Source of the DNA: Treponema sp.
GTDB lineage: Bacteria; Spirochaetota; Spirochaetia; Treponematales; Breznakiellaceae
Direction of reading: 5' to 3'
Length of the DNA: 61,600 nucleotides
Assembly: GCA_009782955.1 (NCBI GenBank)
Contig: WRIB01000005.1
Span: forward strand, 1,288 to 62,887
Each line of letters starts with the position of its first letter. Position 1 is the first letter of the stretch. This document shows, piece by piece, positions 1-9,690 of the stretch. A model generated the notes under the pieces. That model worked only from the letters and a program-made list of their open reading frames with translations. It was not told the DNA's origin and did not search any database. A program made the translations under genes and the position numbers.

Positions 1-90
1 AAAACTAGGTAAAAACACTGGTTTCTTTTTTGGTTTTTGGCTGTATACTTTTTGAAAATACAGTCCATGGACTAAAAAAGGAGTTCTTAA

Positions 91-1659
91 ATGAAAAGAA
101 ATTCTGTTTTTATACTTATGATATTGCTGCTGGCTCCCGTATTGTTCTTATCACAGCAAAGCCAAAGCAACAATGTTAATGGACTTACTGCTGACAGAGG
201 TTCTTATGAAATTTTAAGCAGTTATCAGGGCAGGAACAATGTACTAAAAGTTGATGGATCAAAAACTGATTGGTTTATTGCAAGTTATTCTCTCGCTAAA
301 TACAGGAGAAAGGAAATAACCATTGAGTTTTCGGCAGATGTCAGACGGGAAGGAGCCGCAGGAAACCTGGCTTGGCATGTGAATAATGACGGGATATGGC
401 CCATGATTACTGAAAAGTACAATGCCGCACAGGGGCAATGGCACACTATAAAGGGAAAGCTTTTCGTAATCCCCAACAATAACAATCCCTGTATGTATTT
501 GACCAACTGGGAAAACAATTCGCCAAATACGGTTTACTACGTCGCCAACTTCAATATAATGATTACCGAGGGAAACCCTCTGACTCCCGATCTGACTTTA
601 ACCCCGCTTAAATCAGCGTACGCCAATAACTTTCTTGTTGGCAGTATTATTGACTATACCTGGGCGGATCAAACTTCAGGAAAACACTATGATCTGCTGA
701 CACACCATAGCAGTACGGTAACCTCTGCAATAACGTATCCGGTTAGTTTGGCGCCTTCCGTTAAAGGAGGAGCCTACTGGTGGGAAACTGCGGATCGGGC
801 TATCGACATTATAAAGAGGAAGGGTATACCGGTACATGGCCATGTGCTGATATGGCACGAGAATACCCCCGAGTGGATTTATACGGGCTCCAGAGTCGAT
901 GTTCAAGCTAATCTTAATGCCTATATCAGGACAGTGCTGGGACATTTTAAGGGCAAAATCAACTCATGGGATGTGGTAAATGAGGCAATGAAGGATAACC
1001 CTTCCGCCGCTGATGTCAAAGGGGACTGGAGGAACGGCGTGAGGAAACAGGATAACCCGTGGTACACGGCGCTGGGCGCAGACTACATCGAAATGGCATT
1101 CCGTGCAGCGCGGTCGGCTGACCCTGAAGTAAAGCTGTACTATAACGACTACAATAATGTTTGGAATGGATCTGTTAATGTCAACAAGATCGACGTAATA
1201 TGCAGGATGATCAACGATATTAACACCCGGTACAGGGCAGAAGGCAACACCCGCAATCTTATTGAGGGCGTAGGTTTGCAGTGCCATTTCCAGCCCAAGG
1301 TTAATATAAACGATGTGCGTAAATCTCTGAACAAGTTAAAAACTCTCGGTATTGAAATAGCTATAAGCGAACTTGATATATCGGCCGTCGGTATTAATGA
1401 TGATACAAGAGGTGTTGGAAAGGACAGCACTATGTCCGAAAAAGACGAACTGGCGCAGGCAAGGGTATACGCGAAACTGTTCAGGCTGTTCAGGGAATAT
1501 AAAGAGATAAAACGGGTAACCATGTGGGGTTTGGACGACGGCACAAGCTGGCTTTCTGGAGGAACACCCTGCCTGTTTGACTGGAAACTAAACGCAAAAA
1601 AAACTTACTATGCCGTGATTGATCCCGACGGTTTCCTAAAGCAGTATGGGGAACGGTAG
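91..1659 (+). CDS. Secreted GH10 endo-1,4-beta-xylanase
   Basis: Predicted to cleave internal beta-1,4 bonds in xylan outside the cytoplasm. Residues 1-25 form a signal peptide (MKRNSVFILMILLLAPVLFL). Residues about 38-160 look like a beta-sandwich carbohydrate-binding module (CBM4/9 or CBM22-like), and about 170-515 form the GH10 barrel. Visible family motifs are HVLIWHENTPEW (251-262), WDVVNEAM with acid/base Glu298, GVGLQCHF (about 393-400) and ISELDIS with nucleophile Glu427. The start follows AAAAAAGGAGTTCTTAA. The usual early GH10 motif ENxMKP is not recognisable; the equivalent stretch reads AITYPVSLAPS. Catalytic residues are intact, so activity is likely, but the glycone-side subsites may differ. 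Family assignment is firm; exact substrate is inferred. Confidence 0.93.
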   Translation: MKRNSVFILMILLLAPVLFLSQQSQSNNVNGLTADRGSYEILSSYQGRNNVLKVDGSKTDWFIASYSLAKYRRKEITIEFSADVRREGAAGNLAWHVNNDGIWPMITEKYNAAQGQWHTIKGKLFVIPNNNNPCMYLTNWENNSPNTVYYVANFNIMITEGNPLTPDLTLTPLKSAYANNFLVGSIIDYTWADQTSGKHYDLLTHHSSTVTSAITYPVSLAPSVKGGAYWWETADRAIDIIKRKGIPVHGHVLIWHENTPEWIYTGSRVDVQANLNAYIRTVLGHFKGKINSWDVVNEAMKDNPSAADVKGDWRNGVRKQDNPWYTALGADYIEMAFRAARSADPEVKLYYNDYNNVWNGSVNVNKIDVICRMINDINTRYRAEGNTRNLIEGVGLQCHFQPKVNINDVRKSLNKLKTLGIEIAISELDISAVGINDDTRGVGKDSTMSEKDELAQARVYAKLFRLFREYKEIKRVTMWGLDDGTSWLSGGTPCLFDWKLNAKKTYYAVIDPDGFLKQYGER

Positions 1660-1831
1660 TACAAGTACACCACAGTTCAGCTTTATTGCAAATATAAAAA
1701 AATCCGTTATTTTTGATACTTTTTTACTTCATTGTTGTTTACTACATAGAATCAAAACGCAGTTTGCGTATGCAAATTGTGTATGTAAATTGTATGCGCC
1801 ATAGAGCGTTAAACACTTATGGAGGTTATTA

Positions 1832-2335
1832 ATGAAAAAATTTGTATTCTTATCGGTAATTACCTGTTTGGTAATTGGTACGGTCTTTGCCCAAAATCAG
1901 GGAAGGGAAAAAAGGAATCCTCCTGAACAAATTACTGTTGAAGGAACGCTGCAATTGCAGGACGGAACGATTGCGGTAAAAAGCGGAGAAACTGTTTATT
2001 ATGTTCCCATGCTTCATCGGTATGCCGGTTTTGTAGAAGGAATAAAAGAAGGAAACAGAGTATCTATTGAAGGATACGCATTAAAAAACCATTTACGGCC
2101 TACAAAGTTGACCATAAGCGGAAAATCGTATGATTTTCCAGTAAAAAATGTTGGTCAAAAAACCGGTTCCGGGCAGCGGAACGGAGCCAGGCCGCAGCTC
2201 AGACATGGGCATAACAACAGATTTGCACAAAGACATATGGGTCCGCAGTCAAGGTACTACATGGGCCACGGACGCGGTTCTGCACGCGGTCATGGTTTTG
2301 ACCGCGGCCGCGGCGCCGGGCAAAACAAGCGTTAA
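1832..2335 (+). CDS. Small secreted protein with Arg/Gly/His-rich tail
   Basis: Function not recognised. Residues 1-20 are a clear signal peptide ending near FAQ. Residues about 30-105 resemble a small OB-fold-like beta domain (pattern EGTLQLQDGTIAVKSGETVY, then RVSIEGYA and TKLTISGKSYDF), as in short treponemal periplasmic proteins. From about residue 110 to 167 the chain is low-complexity, dominated by Arg, Gly, His and Gln (for example RGHGFDRGRGAG), so it could bind polyanions or metals; that is inference. Start chosen from TATGGAGGTTATTAATG. It is a single gene between the xylanase and a bidirectional hairpin, and probably has its own transcript. Confidence 0.7.
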   Translation: MKKFVFLSVITCLVIGTVFAQNQGREKRNPPEQITVEGTLQLQDGTIAVKSGETVYYVPMLHRYAGFVEGIKEGNRVSIEGYALKNHLRPTKLTISGKSYDFPVKNVGQKTGSGQRNGARPQLRHGHNNRFAQRHMGPQSRYYMGHGRGSARGHGFDRGRGAGQNKR

Positions 2336-2351
2336 AACCCGCAGGATTATA

Positions 2352-2400
2352 CAGTTGAGCTTGTTCCAAAACTCTGTTAGCTTTGGAACAAGTTCAACTG
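2352..2400. terminator. Palindrome between convergent genes, probable bidirectional terminator
   Basis: Two 19-base arms (CAGTTGAGCTTGTTCCAAA and its near-complement, 18 of 19 paired) flank an 11-base loop. The plus-strand side runs into a T-rich stretch. The right arm abuts the stop codon of the minus-strand gene at 2401. The TTGTTCCAAA arm recurs at 9659 and, in part, at 57434. Confidence 0.75.
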
Positions 2401-3267
2401 TTACTTTTTCTTCTGCAAAGTTGTTTCCTGTGCAAGCAATTCAAGAATAGTTTCCCATTCATAATCAATATAAATCCACGGCAGGGCTTCTTCCCAGTCC
2501 CGAAGCATGGTTCCGGTGTTGCGTATTTCCCGCAGCAATTCCGGGAAAACACGTGATGTATAACTTTTATTCCACCGCATATCATCTGACCGAACCCATT
2601 GATCGTCTTCCTGCTTCCAACCTTCCGGCTGCTTTTTTTTCGATACCAATTCGGGGAACAATACCGTTTTCCAATATTCTTCAAATGTATCCCGGTCAAG
2701 TCCTTTTGGCGCGTTTTCCAGTTGTTTCATCCATTCAGTCAGGGCGCTTATCCTTTCCCGGCGATCACGAAGTCTTGCAAGAGCTTCATTTCCGGTAAGT
2801 CTTGTGTCATAACGTTGTATACGTCCTGATGAAATTTGTACCGCTGTTATTCCTTCGGAAACTGTCAAAACAGCAGTATCTTTACCCATTATAAGTCTAC
2901 CGGTTCCAAACAAGTCCATGCGGTACTCGTTCCATCCATGATAATTGCCTGCGAGGTAATCAAGTGAAGTAAAATAAAATTCTCCGACATCATTCGGGAA
3001 AGAACCCCGCAATTTCATAGAAGGAAATTGACTTATTATAATAACAATAGAACGGTTTTCGGCCTTGTTTTGAACCTCCCATAATTCCATGTCAGCTGCA
3101 ACGTTTTCTTTTTTTTCTGCCCTGTACACGGTAACACGTTTTTCTTCCGATGCCGAACCATCCAAAGTTCTTCCTGCTTTTTCCATCATGGATACACAGC
3201 TTCCCGCAAACAGCAGAACGGTAAAATATAATAGAATATCATACTTTAAAATACCAGGCCTTTTCAC
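2401..3267 (-). CDS. Probable lipoprotein downstream of a TonB-dependent receptor
   Basis: Not assigned to a family. I place the start at a GTG (3267) preceded by AGGGAATGCAGA, giving 288 residues that begin MKRPGILKYDILLYFTVLLF and continue to a spirochaete-type lipobox FAGSC. An upstream ATG at 3420 stays in frame but lies inside the receptor gene and gives a poor N terminus. The mature part is charged and rich in Trp and Tyr, without further membrane spans, and contains helical regions such as ALARLRDRRERISALTEW. It begins 13 bases after the receptor stop, so the two are probably co-transcribed and it may be an accessory surface or periplasmic lipoprotein. Function is unknown. Confidence 0.68.
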   Translation of the reverse strand: MKRPGILKYDILLYFTVLLFAGSCVSMMEKAGRTLDGSASEEKRVTVYRAEKKENVAADMELWEVQNKAENRSIVIIISQFPSMKLRGSFPNDVGEFYFTSLDYLAGNYHGWNEYRMDLFGTGRLIMGKDTAVLTVSEGITAVQISSGRIQRYDTRLTGNEALARLRDRRERISALTEWMKQLENAPKGLDRDTFEEYWKTVLFPELVSKKKQPEGWKQEDDQWVRSDDMRWNKSYTSRVFPELLREIRNTGTMLRDWEEALPWIYIDYEWETILELLAQETTLQKKK

Positions 3268-3280
3268 TCTGCATTCCCTA

Positions 3281-5908
3281 TTAATAGCTGATCTTAAATC
3301 CAAACGACGGTATTGGAACAGGAATTTCATAATTGGCAGAATCACTTCCTGTATCCTCCTTGCCGGAATATTGGTTGAACCTTGTATTACCTTTGGCAGA
3401 ATAAAACAGGGCAAGAACATTTTCTACTGCAAAATAGATCTCGTAGTGGGCCTTTCCTTTTTCATTTTTTCCAAAAATGGAAAATTTAATATCCATGGGG
3501 AAAGACGGTGTGGTTCGGTTGTTTTCGTCATATTGGGAAAGCCAGACATATTTTTCGATTAATTGTCCGCTGGATGGATCATCAGGATCAAACACATATA
3601 CCGGATAGCTTATAGGTTTGTCGCTGATACGTTTGGGAAGCGGTACACCGCTGGCAATGCCAAAACGGGTATATATATTAATGCGGGGAACCGGTTTAAA
3701 ATTCAGTACAAGGTTAAGATTATGAAAACGATGATACGACGGAAAATACCAGTCGTTTTCCTTGCCTCCTCCAAAAGTCCCTACATCAATAGTTCCGCCA
3801 TAAGGATCATAATATTTTGTCCAGTTGAAAGAATAGGAAAGCCAGCCATCCCAATAACGGGACTGTAATTTTTGCAGAAAAACATCAATGCCCCAGATTC
3901 TGCCTTCACCGTCAAACCTTGGTTTTACCTGCACATCACCCGGATTAAGATCTACGGGAATATAGGTACGGTCAAAAACATATTTGTAATAGAATTCGAT
4001 ATTAAAAATTAATCCTCTTGGAAATTCCGATTTAACGCCGAATATTGAAGTCCAGGATCGATTTGGCTTAATCTCGTCCATTTTAAACCTGTCTTCTGCA
4101 AAGACAAACATTTTATTCATTGATGAAAAAAGACCTGTTCCCGCACTAAGGCCCAGCGATTGAAGTATGCCCCAATCCTCCAGCACATTAAAATCAATAT
4201 TAAGCCGAGGATTCAGAACGGGCCTGGATTGAACGGAAAAACCCTTTCCGTTCAAATAGAAGTGATCAACACGCAGTCCAAGTTCCGCATTAAAACGGTT
4301 TTCGGAAGAACTATATTCAATAAGACTATACCCCGATGTGGAAAATAACTTGTTTTCTACATTTGGAGAATATTTAGCAGGAAAACTCACCCGCAAATCA
4401 TTTTTTATATAATTCCACGTTAAAGGCGGAATGGTATTATAAAGCGGGATACTTTCCGGATTATCAAGTTCATTTGCAAATTTTTCAATATATATCATCT
4501 CGTTACCGGAGGATACAAAACGGGTAAATAATTCCTGTACACCGGCTGCAAAAAGAAAACCTTTCCCCAATTCCCAATCATAGTCTATTCGCCCCTGTGT
4601 GTTGAACATAAAAATGGAATCGTCGATATGCATTTCTGAATTAATATCATATGGATTGTTTTTTAAAATACCAGATAAAAAAAGGAAACTATAGGTTGAA
4701 AAAAAATCTGAAGAAAAATACTTATCCATAATATCAAACCGCATATCTCCCTTAATTAATGCATCTTCATAACCTGTGCCGGCAGTAAACTTAAGGAGCA
4801 TATCATTCCGGGGATTCCATAAAAACCCGGCTTTTACAAAACCCTGATAATTTGTCCAGTCAAATTCCATTCTGGTATTGCTGGTCAGTTCATTCTCTCT
4901 GGAATAACCTGATTCATATGTTGCACCGGCGCCATCCATACCCCAAAAACCGGTACCCTGAAATTCCAGATTGTCGGAAAAACGGTAATTTCCCGTTATC
5001 GCCGTACTTCTGATATATGGCGCAACACGTATTGTATTGATTGGTTCAAGAACTTCAAAACTGTGCGATAATTGTTTCATCAACCATACTATTGGGTCGT
5101 AGTAGGTAACACGACCCATAAACAGAATGCCCCCCTTGCCTGCCAGGGGAAGCGATAAATTAAAATTGGCGGCGCTGGTGTTCATACCAAACTCGAATTC
5201 TGTTTCCGTTGTTGATGGTTTTTTTGTAGTTATCTCCAGAAGACCGGATATTGTGTTGCCATAGCGGGCAGAAAACACACCGTGAGAAAGTTCGGCACTT
5301 TGCACCATACGGGGATCGAATATTGAATAACCGCCGCCCCAGTGATACGGGGCAAGGACATAATAACCGTCCAACGCAGCGCTTAAATCTCCGGGATCTC
5401 CTCCCCGTATACTCGGCAGGGCATTGAATAAACCGGCATAACCGACACCGGGAAGCAATTTAATCGAACTCATTACATCTTCGACAATTCCAATTTCACC
5501 GGTTTGAGCAATATCCCGCTCTGTTATGGTAATACTACGGCCGGTTCTTGCTCCGCCGCTTCCCGGTCTGGAAGCTTCTATTACCAGTTCCTTGTTTTCC
5601 CTTATGCCGGAAAGCTGCAATCCCAGTGTGTATGCATCAACTCCGGCGCTTACAACCAGGCGGCCATTTTCATAGCCGGGATACGACGCATATACCAATA
5701 CCTGCCGATCGTCAGGTACGGAAAGTATAACCTTGCCGTCCCTGTTGCAGGTATACTGTTTGCCATCCCACGATCGTACCACCGCTCCTTCCAGCGGAAG
5801 ACCCAGATCGGTATCTTCGACTGTTATTTCTACATCACGGGCAAAGAGGGGAACAAGTACAAAGAGAAAAAATAATAAAAGCACTATTTTGTTTCTATTT
5901 ATCTTCAA
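3281..5908 (-). CDS. TonB-dependent outer-membrane receptor
   Basis: A signal peptide (1-23, ending LVPLFA) is followed by a carboxypeptidase-regulatory-like beta-sandwich (about 24-105), a plug domain (about 115-230, with GRSITITERDI, LLPGVGYAGL, PSIRGGDPGD and ARYGNTISGLLEITT) and a long beta-barrel ending in FGFKISY, with the aromatic terminal residue typical of outer-membrane barrels. The best start is a TTG at 5908 behind GGGAGTAATTCCATT. Such receptors import large or chelated substrates using TonB energy; the ligand cannot be read here. The downstream lipoprotein gene is co-oriented and close, suggesting a two-gene unit. Length of 875 residues fits the family. Confidence 0.88.
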   Translation of the reverse strand: MKINRNKIVLLLFFLFVLVPLFARDVEITVEDTDLGLPLEGAVVRSWDGKQYTCNRDGKVILSVPDDRQVLVYASYPGYENGRLVVSAGVDAYTLGLQLSGIRENKELVIEASRPGSGGARTGRSITITERDIAQTGEIGIVEDVMSSIKLLPGVGYAGLFNALPSIRGGDPGDLSAALDGYYVLAPYHWGGGYSIFDPRMVQSAELSHGVFSARYGNTISGLLEITTKKPSTTETEFEFGMNTSAANFNLSLPLAGKGGILFMGRVTYYDPIVWLMKQLSHSFEVLEPINTIRVAPYIRSTAITGNYRFSDNLEFQGTGFWGMDGAGATYESGYSRENELTSNTRMEFDWTNYQGFVKAGFLWNPRNDMLLKFTAGTGYEDALIKGDMRFDIMDKYFSSDFFSTYSFLFLSGILKNNPYDINSEMHIDDSIFMFNTQGRIDYDWELGKGFLFAAGVQELFTRFVSSGNEMIYIEKFANELDNPESIPLYNTIPPLTWNYIKNDLRVSFPAKYSPNVENKLFSTSGYSLIEYSSSENRFNAELGLRVDHFYLNGKGFSVQSRPVLNPRLNIDFNVLEDWGILQSLGLSAGTGLFSSMNKMFVFAEDRFKMDEIKPNRSWTSIFGVKSEFPRGLIFNIEFYYKYVFDRTYIPVDLNPGDVQVKPRFDGEGRIWGIDVFLQKLQSRYWDGWLSYSFNWTKYYDPYGGTIDVGTFGGGKENDWYFPSYHRFHNLNLVLNFKPVPRINIYTRFGIASGVPLPKRISDKPISYPVYVFDPDDPSSGQLIEKYVWLSQYDENNRTTPSFPMDIKFSIFGKNEKGKAHYEIYFAVENVLALFYSAKGNTRFNQYSGKEDTGSDSANYEIPVPIPSFGFKISY

Positions 5909-5969
5909 AATGGAATTACTCCCGGTGAAACAAAATTATATCGAAAAATCTTTTGCACCAAGTCCAAAC

Positions 5970-6818
5970 CTAGTATATTTCAACCGGAACGTTTATTCCG
6001 GCTTTATCCAGCGAAATACGAAGCTGCAAAGCTCGTTCTTCAAGAACTGCTGCCGATGCCGTTTCCGTCAAAGGATCTTCGCTGGCCGGCCTGGCTTTGC
6101 CGTAAATATGCACCGCCCTTAACTGCGGTTTCCCTGCATCGTTACCGGAAAGAGAAAGTGCTGCCAATTTTGTTACCACTTGTACCCATGCAACAGATTC
6201 TTCTTCCGGCGGCAAAACGCCTTTTATCTTACAAAGCATTGTTTGAATTGTAAAGGGTGCGGCTGAAGCAGAAAAATCTTTAATACAAGAAATTATTCTG
6301 TCGTGAGGGATTTCCGAACGATTCAACAGACGGTACCATGCATCCGTTGCAGCGTCAAGTTTAAGCCAAATATTCAGAGCAGCCGTATTTAATGCTGCGG
6401 TTTTTAAAAAATCAAACACCTCTTTGTCAAGCAGCCCGGATCCATTGGTAATTACTACCAGTTTTGCATCGCCGGCCAGTTCAGAGCGTATTAATGCAGA
6501 AGCATTAACAGCTTCCATAAAAAACGGCGACATGGATGGCTCGCCGTTACCGGAAAAACAAATGTCTTTTATCGGGATATTGTTTTTTTTTGCTTCCCGG
6601 ATTGCAGAACAGAGAGCGGTTTTCATTATTTCAAAATTAAAATTGATGTCTGTTTTGAAAGGAAAAACTTCACAATAAGGACAGTCAAAAGAACATAGTT
6701 TGCGATCAGGAAAAAGGTTAATCCCTATGGAAAGACCGCCGGAACGCCGGGAATAGACGGGATAGATAATCGCACCGCCTTCCCTGCTCCGGTGATCTGC
6801 AATGGCGCCAATGTTCAT
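5970..6818 (-). CDS. Radical SAM domain protein
   Basis: Contains the radical SAM cluster motif CSFDCPYC (Cys42, Cys46, Cys49), which binds a 4Fe-4S cluster that cleaves S-adenosylmethionine. Further family features include FSGNGEPSMSP near residue 90 and a TNGSGLLD segment. The protein is a compact 282 residues with no extra cluster domain visible. Its ATG overlaps the hisD stop by four bases, so it is translationally coupled to hisD. This does not by itself show a role in histidine metabolism, and the substrate is unknown. The downstream gap of 61 bases to the receptor gene shows nothing distinctive. Confidence 0.88.
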   Translation of the reverse strand: MNIGAIADHRSREGGAIIYPVYSRRSGGLSIGINLFPDRKLCSFDCPYCEVFPFKTDINFNFEIMKTALCSAIREAKKNNIPIKDICFSGNGEPSMSPFFMEAVNASALIRSELAGDAKLVVITNGSGLLDKEVFDFLKTAALNTAALNIWLKLDAATDAWYRLLNRSEIPHDRIISCIKDFSASAAPFTIQTMLCKIKGVLPPEEESVAWVQVVTKLAALSLSGNDAGKPQLRAVHIYGKARPASEDPLTETASAAVLEERALQLRISLDKAGINVPVEIY

Positions 6819-8200
6819 TGCGAACGCCGCATTGCCGCTGCTGCTGAGTGAGCTGCAAGTCCTTCGGCCCGTCCTAAAACTTCTGCGGCTTGTCTTGTTT
6901 CTTCATAACCGGTACCCGGAACACAACGAAGCGTTGTGGGAATTTTAAGAAAATGTCTCACGGAAAGCCCTCCGGTAAACCGGGCATTCCCCGAAGTGGG
7001 AAGCGTATGGTTTACTCCGGCGCTGTAATCGCCCAAAACTTCCGCTGCAAGTGAACCAATAAAAAGTGAACCAAAATTTTTTAAGCACATGCCTGATTTT
7101 CCGGCAGACAACCAGGAACCGGGATCGTCGGAGTAGAGTTCAAGATGTTCAGGGGCAATGATATTGGCAATGCGGATTGTTTCTTCCTTTAATCGGCAAA
7201 CGACGATAAGCCCGTTGTCATCAATGGAAACTCTTGCAACGGCACGGGATTCTTCCGGTAAAACCGTTAACTGTTCTTCCAAAGCAATGTTAATTTGTTC
7301 CGCCAGTTTTTGACTGCTCACCAGGACACGGGCACATGCATCGGTGTCATGTTCCGCCTGAGCCAGCATGTCAGCGGCAATCAGCTTTGCCGCAGTATTG
7401 TCTGCATCTGTCGTTTCTTCACCGGCGATAATCAGGACATCGGTAGGGCCGGCTATTAAATCAATGCCTACTTCGCCGAAAAGCATGCGCTTTGCTGCCG
7501 TTACATATTTATTTCCCGGTCCAACAATAACGCTTGCACGCGGAACCGATTCCGTACCAAGGGCCAAAGCGGCAATTGCCTGCGCGCCGCCCATTGCAAA
7601 AACACGCAATTTTGTTTTATTGGGTTTTACATTGGCTGAATTCCCGCCAATCATCATTGAAAGGGCAGCCGCAGCCAATATGTTCCGGTTTGGAAAGCCG
7701 TCCTCCATGGGCGGCGACGCAAGAATAATTTCATCAACACCGGCAGCCAGAGCGGGAATCATTCCCATTAATACGGAAGAAATAATGGGAAAGCGTCCTG
7801 CCGGAATATAAACCGCAGCTTTTTCAACTGGAATAACAAGCTGCCCGGTAAAGAGTCCGGGCTTCATTTCACTTTCAAAATCAACCAATTGATTTCTTTG
7901 CAACTCGGCAAACTTCAGAATATGAACGGCAGCCAGTTCCAAAGCAGCCGCCGTTTCTTTGCCGTTATTGCGGAGCGTTTCCCATGACTCTTCAGTCAGA
8001 TTTACGGGAACTTCAAGCCTGGAAGGAGAACTTCTGTCAAAGCGCTCTGCATAACGGCGAAGCGCAGTGTCCCTTTCGCTGCGGACTGCTTTAATAATTT
8101 CGCGTACTACAGCATCGGCGGAATCCAGTCCGCTGCCGATACCACTTTGGTTGAACGATTTCCAGTAACCATCAAACTCTGAAGCGTTAATAATCTGCAT
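6815..8200 (-). CDS. hisD: Histidinol dehydrogenase
   Basis: Catalyses the last two steps of histidine synthesis, oxidising histidinol to histidine with NAD and a zinc site. Typical segments are seen throughout: VEKAAVYIPAGRFP, ASVIVGPGNKYVTAAKR, AEHDTDACARVLV, IIAPEHLEL and HTLPTSGNARFTGGLSV. Length of 461 residues is slightly above the usual 430-440. The gene lies 12 kb from the other his genes. The start has no clear ribosome-binding site; a TATACT-like sequence sits just upstream of it. It is 21 bases downstream of a PLP decarboxylase gene and overlaps the radical SAM gene by four bases. Confidence 0.95.
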   Translation of the reverse strand: MQIINASEFDGYWKSFNQSGIGSGLDSADAVVREIIKAVRSERDTALRRYAERFDRSSPSRLEVPVNLTEESWETLRNNGKETAAALELAAVHILKFAELQRNQLVDFESEMKPGLFTGQLVIPVEKAAVYIPAGRFPIISSVLMGMIPALAAGVDEIILASPPMEDGFPNRNILAAAALSMMIGGNSANVKPNKTKLRVFAMGGAQAIAALALGTESVPRASVIVGPGNKYVTAAKRMLFGEVGIDLIAGPTDVLIIAGEETTDADNTAAKLIAADMLAQAEHDTDACARVLVSSQKLAEQINIALEEQLTVLPEESRAVARVSIDDNGLIVVCRLKEETIRIANIIAPEHLELYSDDPGSWLSAGKSGMCLKNFGSLFIGSLAAEVLGDYSAGVNHTLPTSGNARFTGGLSVRHFLKIPTTLRCVPGTGYEETRQAAEVLGRAEGLAAHSAAAAMRRSQ

Positions 8201-8221
8201 GCATTTAGTATAATAAAAAAG

Positions 8222-9571
8222 TTATTTATCTTCTATAATACATACCATACTTTCAACCAGCCCGAACAACCTGTCTTGATGGGCTGTCAGATAATTCAGC
8301 ATTCCGGCTGTGATTCTTTCGCCGCGAACGACTGCGGGAACACCCGGCGGATAAATCCCGATTTCAGTTCCGCAAATCTTTCCTTCACATTCTTTCAACG
8401 GCAAAAATTTAATATTCCCCGTTACGCCGTAATCGACCCATTCTTCGTAATTGACCGGAGGAAAATCAATTTCCCTGGCTTGTCTTGTCAGGGTAATTTT
8501 ATTCAGCGCATTGCTTAAAACTTTCAGCGCCCCTGTATTATAGGGCGATAATATGCAAATCACGCGTGAACCGTAACTCATTTCGATAAAAACACCGTAT
8601 TTTTCAAGTTCGTCGCCAAGTTCCGATCCGGAAAACCCGTTACAGTTTATTACAAGCCGCGAGAAATCGTCGTTTTCGTCAATCGAGTAATGATTGTCCG
8701 CCTCTATATCGTGATTGAACTCTTTAAGCGCATTAAGAAGGTTTTTGTATACAGCTTCGCCGTCTGCCATCATTCGCGCCCTCGCATAATCCAGAGAGGC
8801 AAGCGTTAGATATTGCGGACTTGTCGTGTGCAGCCCTACCCTCCTTAATAGCGCAATTTTGTAAAGTTCCTCTCCATTAACATGAACCATCGCGCCGCCC
8901 GTATAAACCGGCATTGTCTTATGGCAGCTGTCGATTACAACATCCGCATATTTTGCCGAATGCGGCGGCAAAAGGCCGGAAAAATTAAAATGCGGCCCGT
9001 GCGCTCCGTCAACAATAAGAAAGACACCGCGTTCATGCACAAGATTTGCTATCTTCTCGACTTCTGCGGTTCTTCCGAAATAATCGGGCGAAGTGATAAA
9101 TACTGCCGCTATGCCGCTTTGAGTGTTAAGAAGTGTCTCTATATCATGTACCTCAGCGGGTTTTACAAAGCCGTTATTGTCGCTTTTGGTGTTACAAAAA
9201 CAAGGGGTCAGCCCGAAGAGCCTCAGCGCGGAAAACGCCGATTTATGCGAATTTCTGTTTAAAATAACCTTTTTTGCGCTGGTTTTTAGGGCAATTGTAC
9301 CAACTGCAATAAACACTGCCAGTGTCGCACCCGCCGTTACAAAGAGTGTTCCTGTCGTACCGTAAGCCTCACGCGCCAGCGTTTCAGCCTCTTTTATAAC
9401 ATGTTTCGGGTAGAGCAAATCATCCGAGACCGAAAGCCTTGTAATATCCGCACCCGCTGAACTATAAAGTTTGTCCAAAACCACGCCTTGATGCCCCGGC
9501 ATATGAAACCGTGTCGGATTTTTTTTTGCATATTCCATTATTGCATCATATAGCGGCGTTTTCAGCTTCAT
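8222..9571 (-). CDS. Orn/Lys/Arg decarboxylase family protein (PLP-dependent)
   Basis: A fold-type I PLP enzyme of the basic amino acid decarboxylase family (449 residues). It opens with KTPLYDAIMEYAKKNPTRFH and MPGHQG, both typical. The aldimine lysine is in SCHKTMPVYTGG (Lys218) and the PLP-ring aspartate in VDGAHG (Asp188). The ATG at 9571 follows AGGAGATGGTAC; an in-frame ATG 33 bases earlier lacks such a site. The length is that of short SpeA/Cad-like proteins without the N-terminal wing domain of the inducible enzymes. It would give a polyamine (cadaverine, putrescine or agmatine), but the substrate cannot be decided from sequence alone. Confidence 0.88.
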   Translation of the reverse strand: MKLKTPLYDAIMEYAKKNPTRFHMPGHQGVVLDKLYSSAGADITRLSVSDDLLYPKHVIKEAETLAREAYGTTGTLFVTAGATLAVFIAVGTIALKTSAKKVILNRNSHKSAFSALRLFGLTPCFCNTKSDNNGFVKPAEVHDIETLLNTQSGIAAVFITSPDYFGRTAEVEKIANLVHERGVFLIVDGAHGPHFNFSGLLPPHSAKYADVVIDSCHKTMPVYTGGAMVHVNGEELYKIALLRRVGLHTTSPQYLTLASLDYARARMMADGEAVYKNLLNALKEFNHDIEADNHYSIDENDDFSRLVINCNGFSGSELGDELEKYGVFIEMSYGSRVICILSPYNTGALKVLSNALNKITLTRQAREIDFPPVNYEEWVDYGVTGNIKFLPLKECEGKICGTEIGIYPPGVPAVVRGERITAGMLNYLTAHQDRLFGLVESMVCIIEDK

Positions 9572-9651
9572 GTACCATCTCCTGTATATAACAAACTTCA
9601 TCAATTGTATATTAAAACCGCCGAAAATAAGATATACTTACGATCCAGACA

Positions 9652-9690
9652 GGGGAACTTGTTCCAAAAACTGAAATATGGAACAGCCCC
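9652..9690. repeat. Palindromic repeat overlapping the start of the cyclic-nucleotide-binding gene
   Basis: Member of the CTGAA-core palindrome family: GGGG and TGTTCCA (9660-9666) pair with TGGAACA (9679-9685) and CCCC, around the loop sequence AAAACTGAAATA. The ATG at 9678 lies at the edge of the right arm. Confidence 0.6.

Noticed and set aside
2148-2450. 100-codon frame overlapping the 1832 gene
   Set aside because: Out-of-frame shadow of the Arg/Gly-rich tail that continues into the terminator hairpin.
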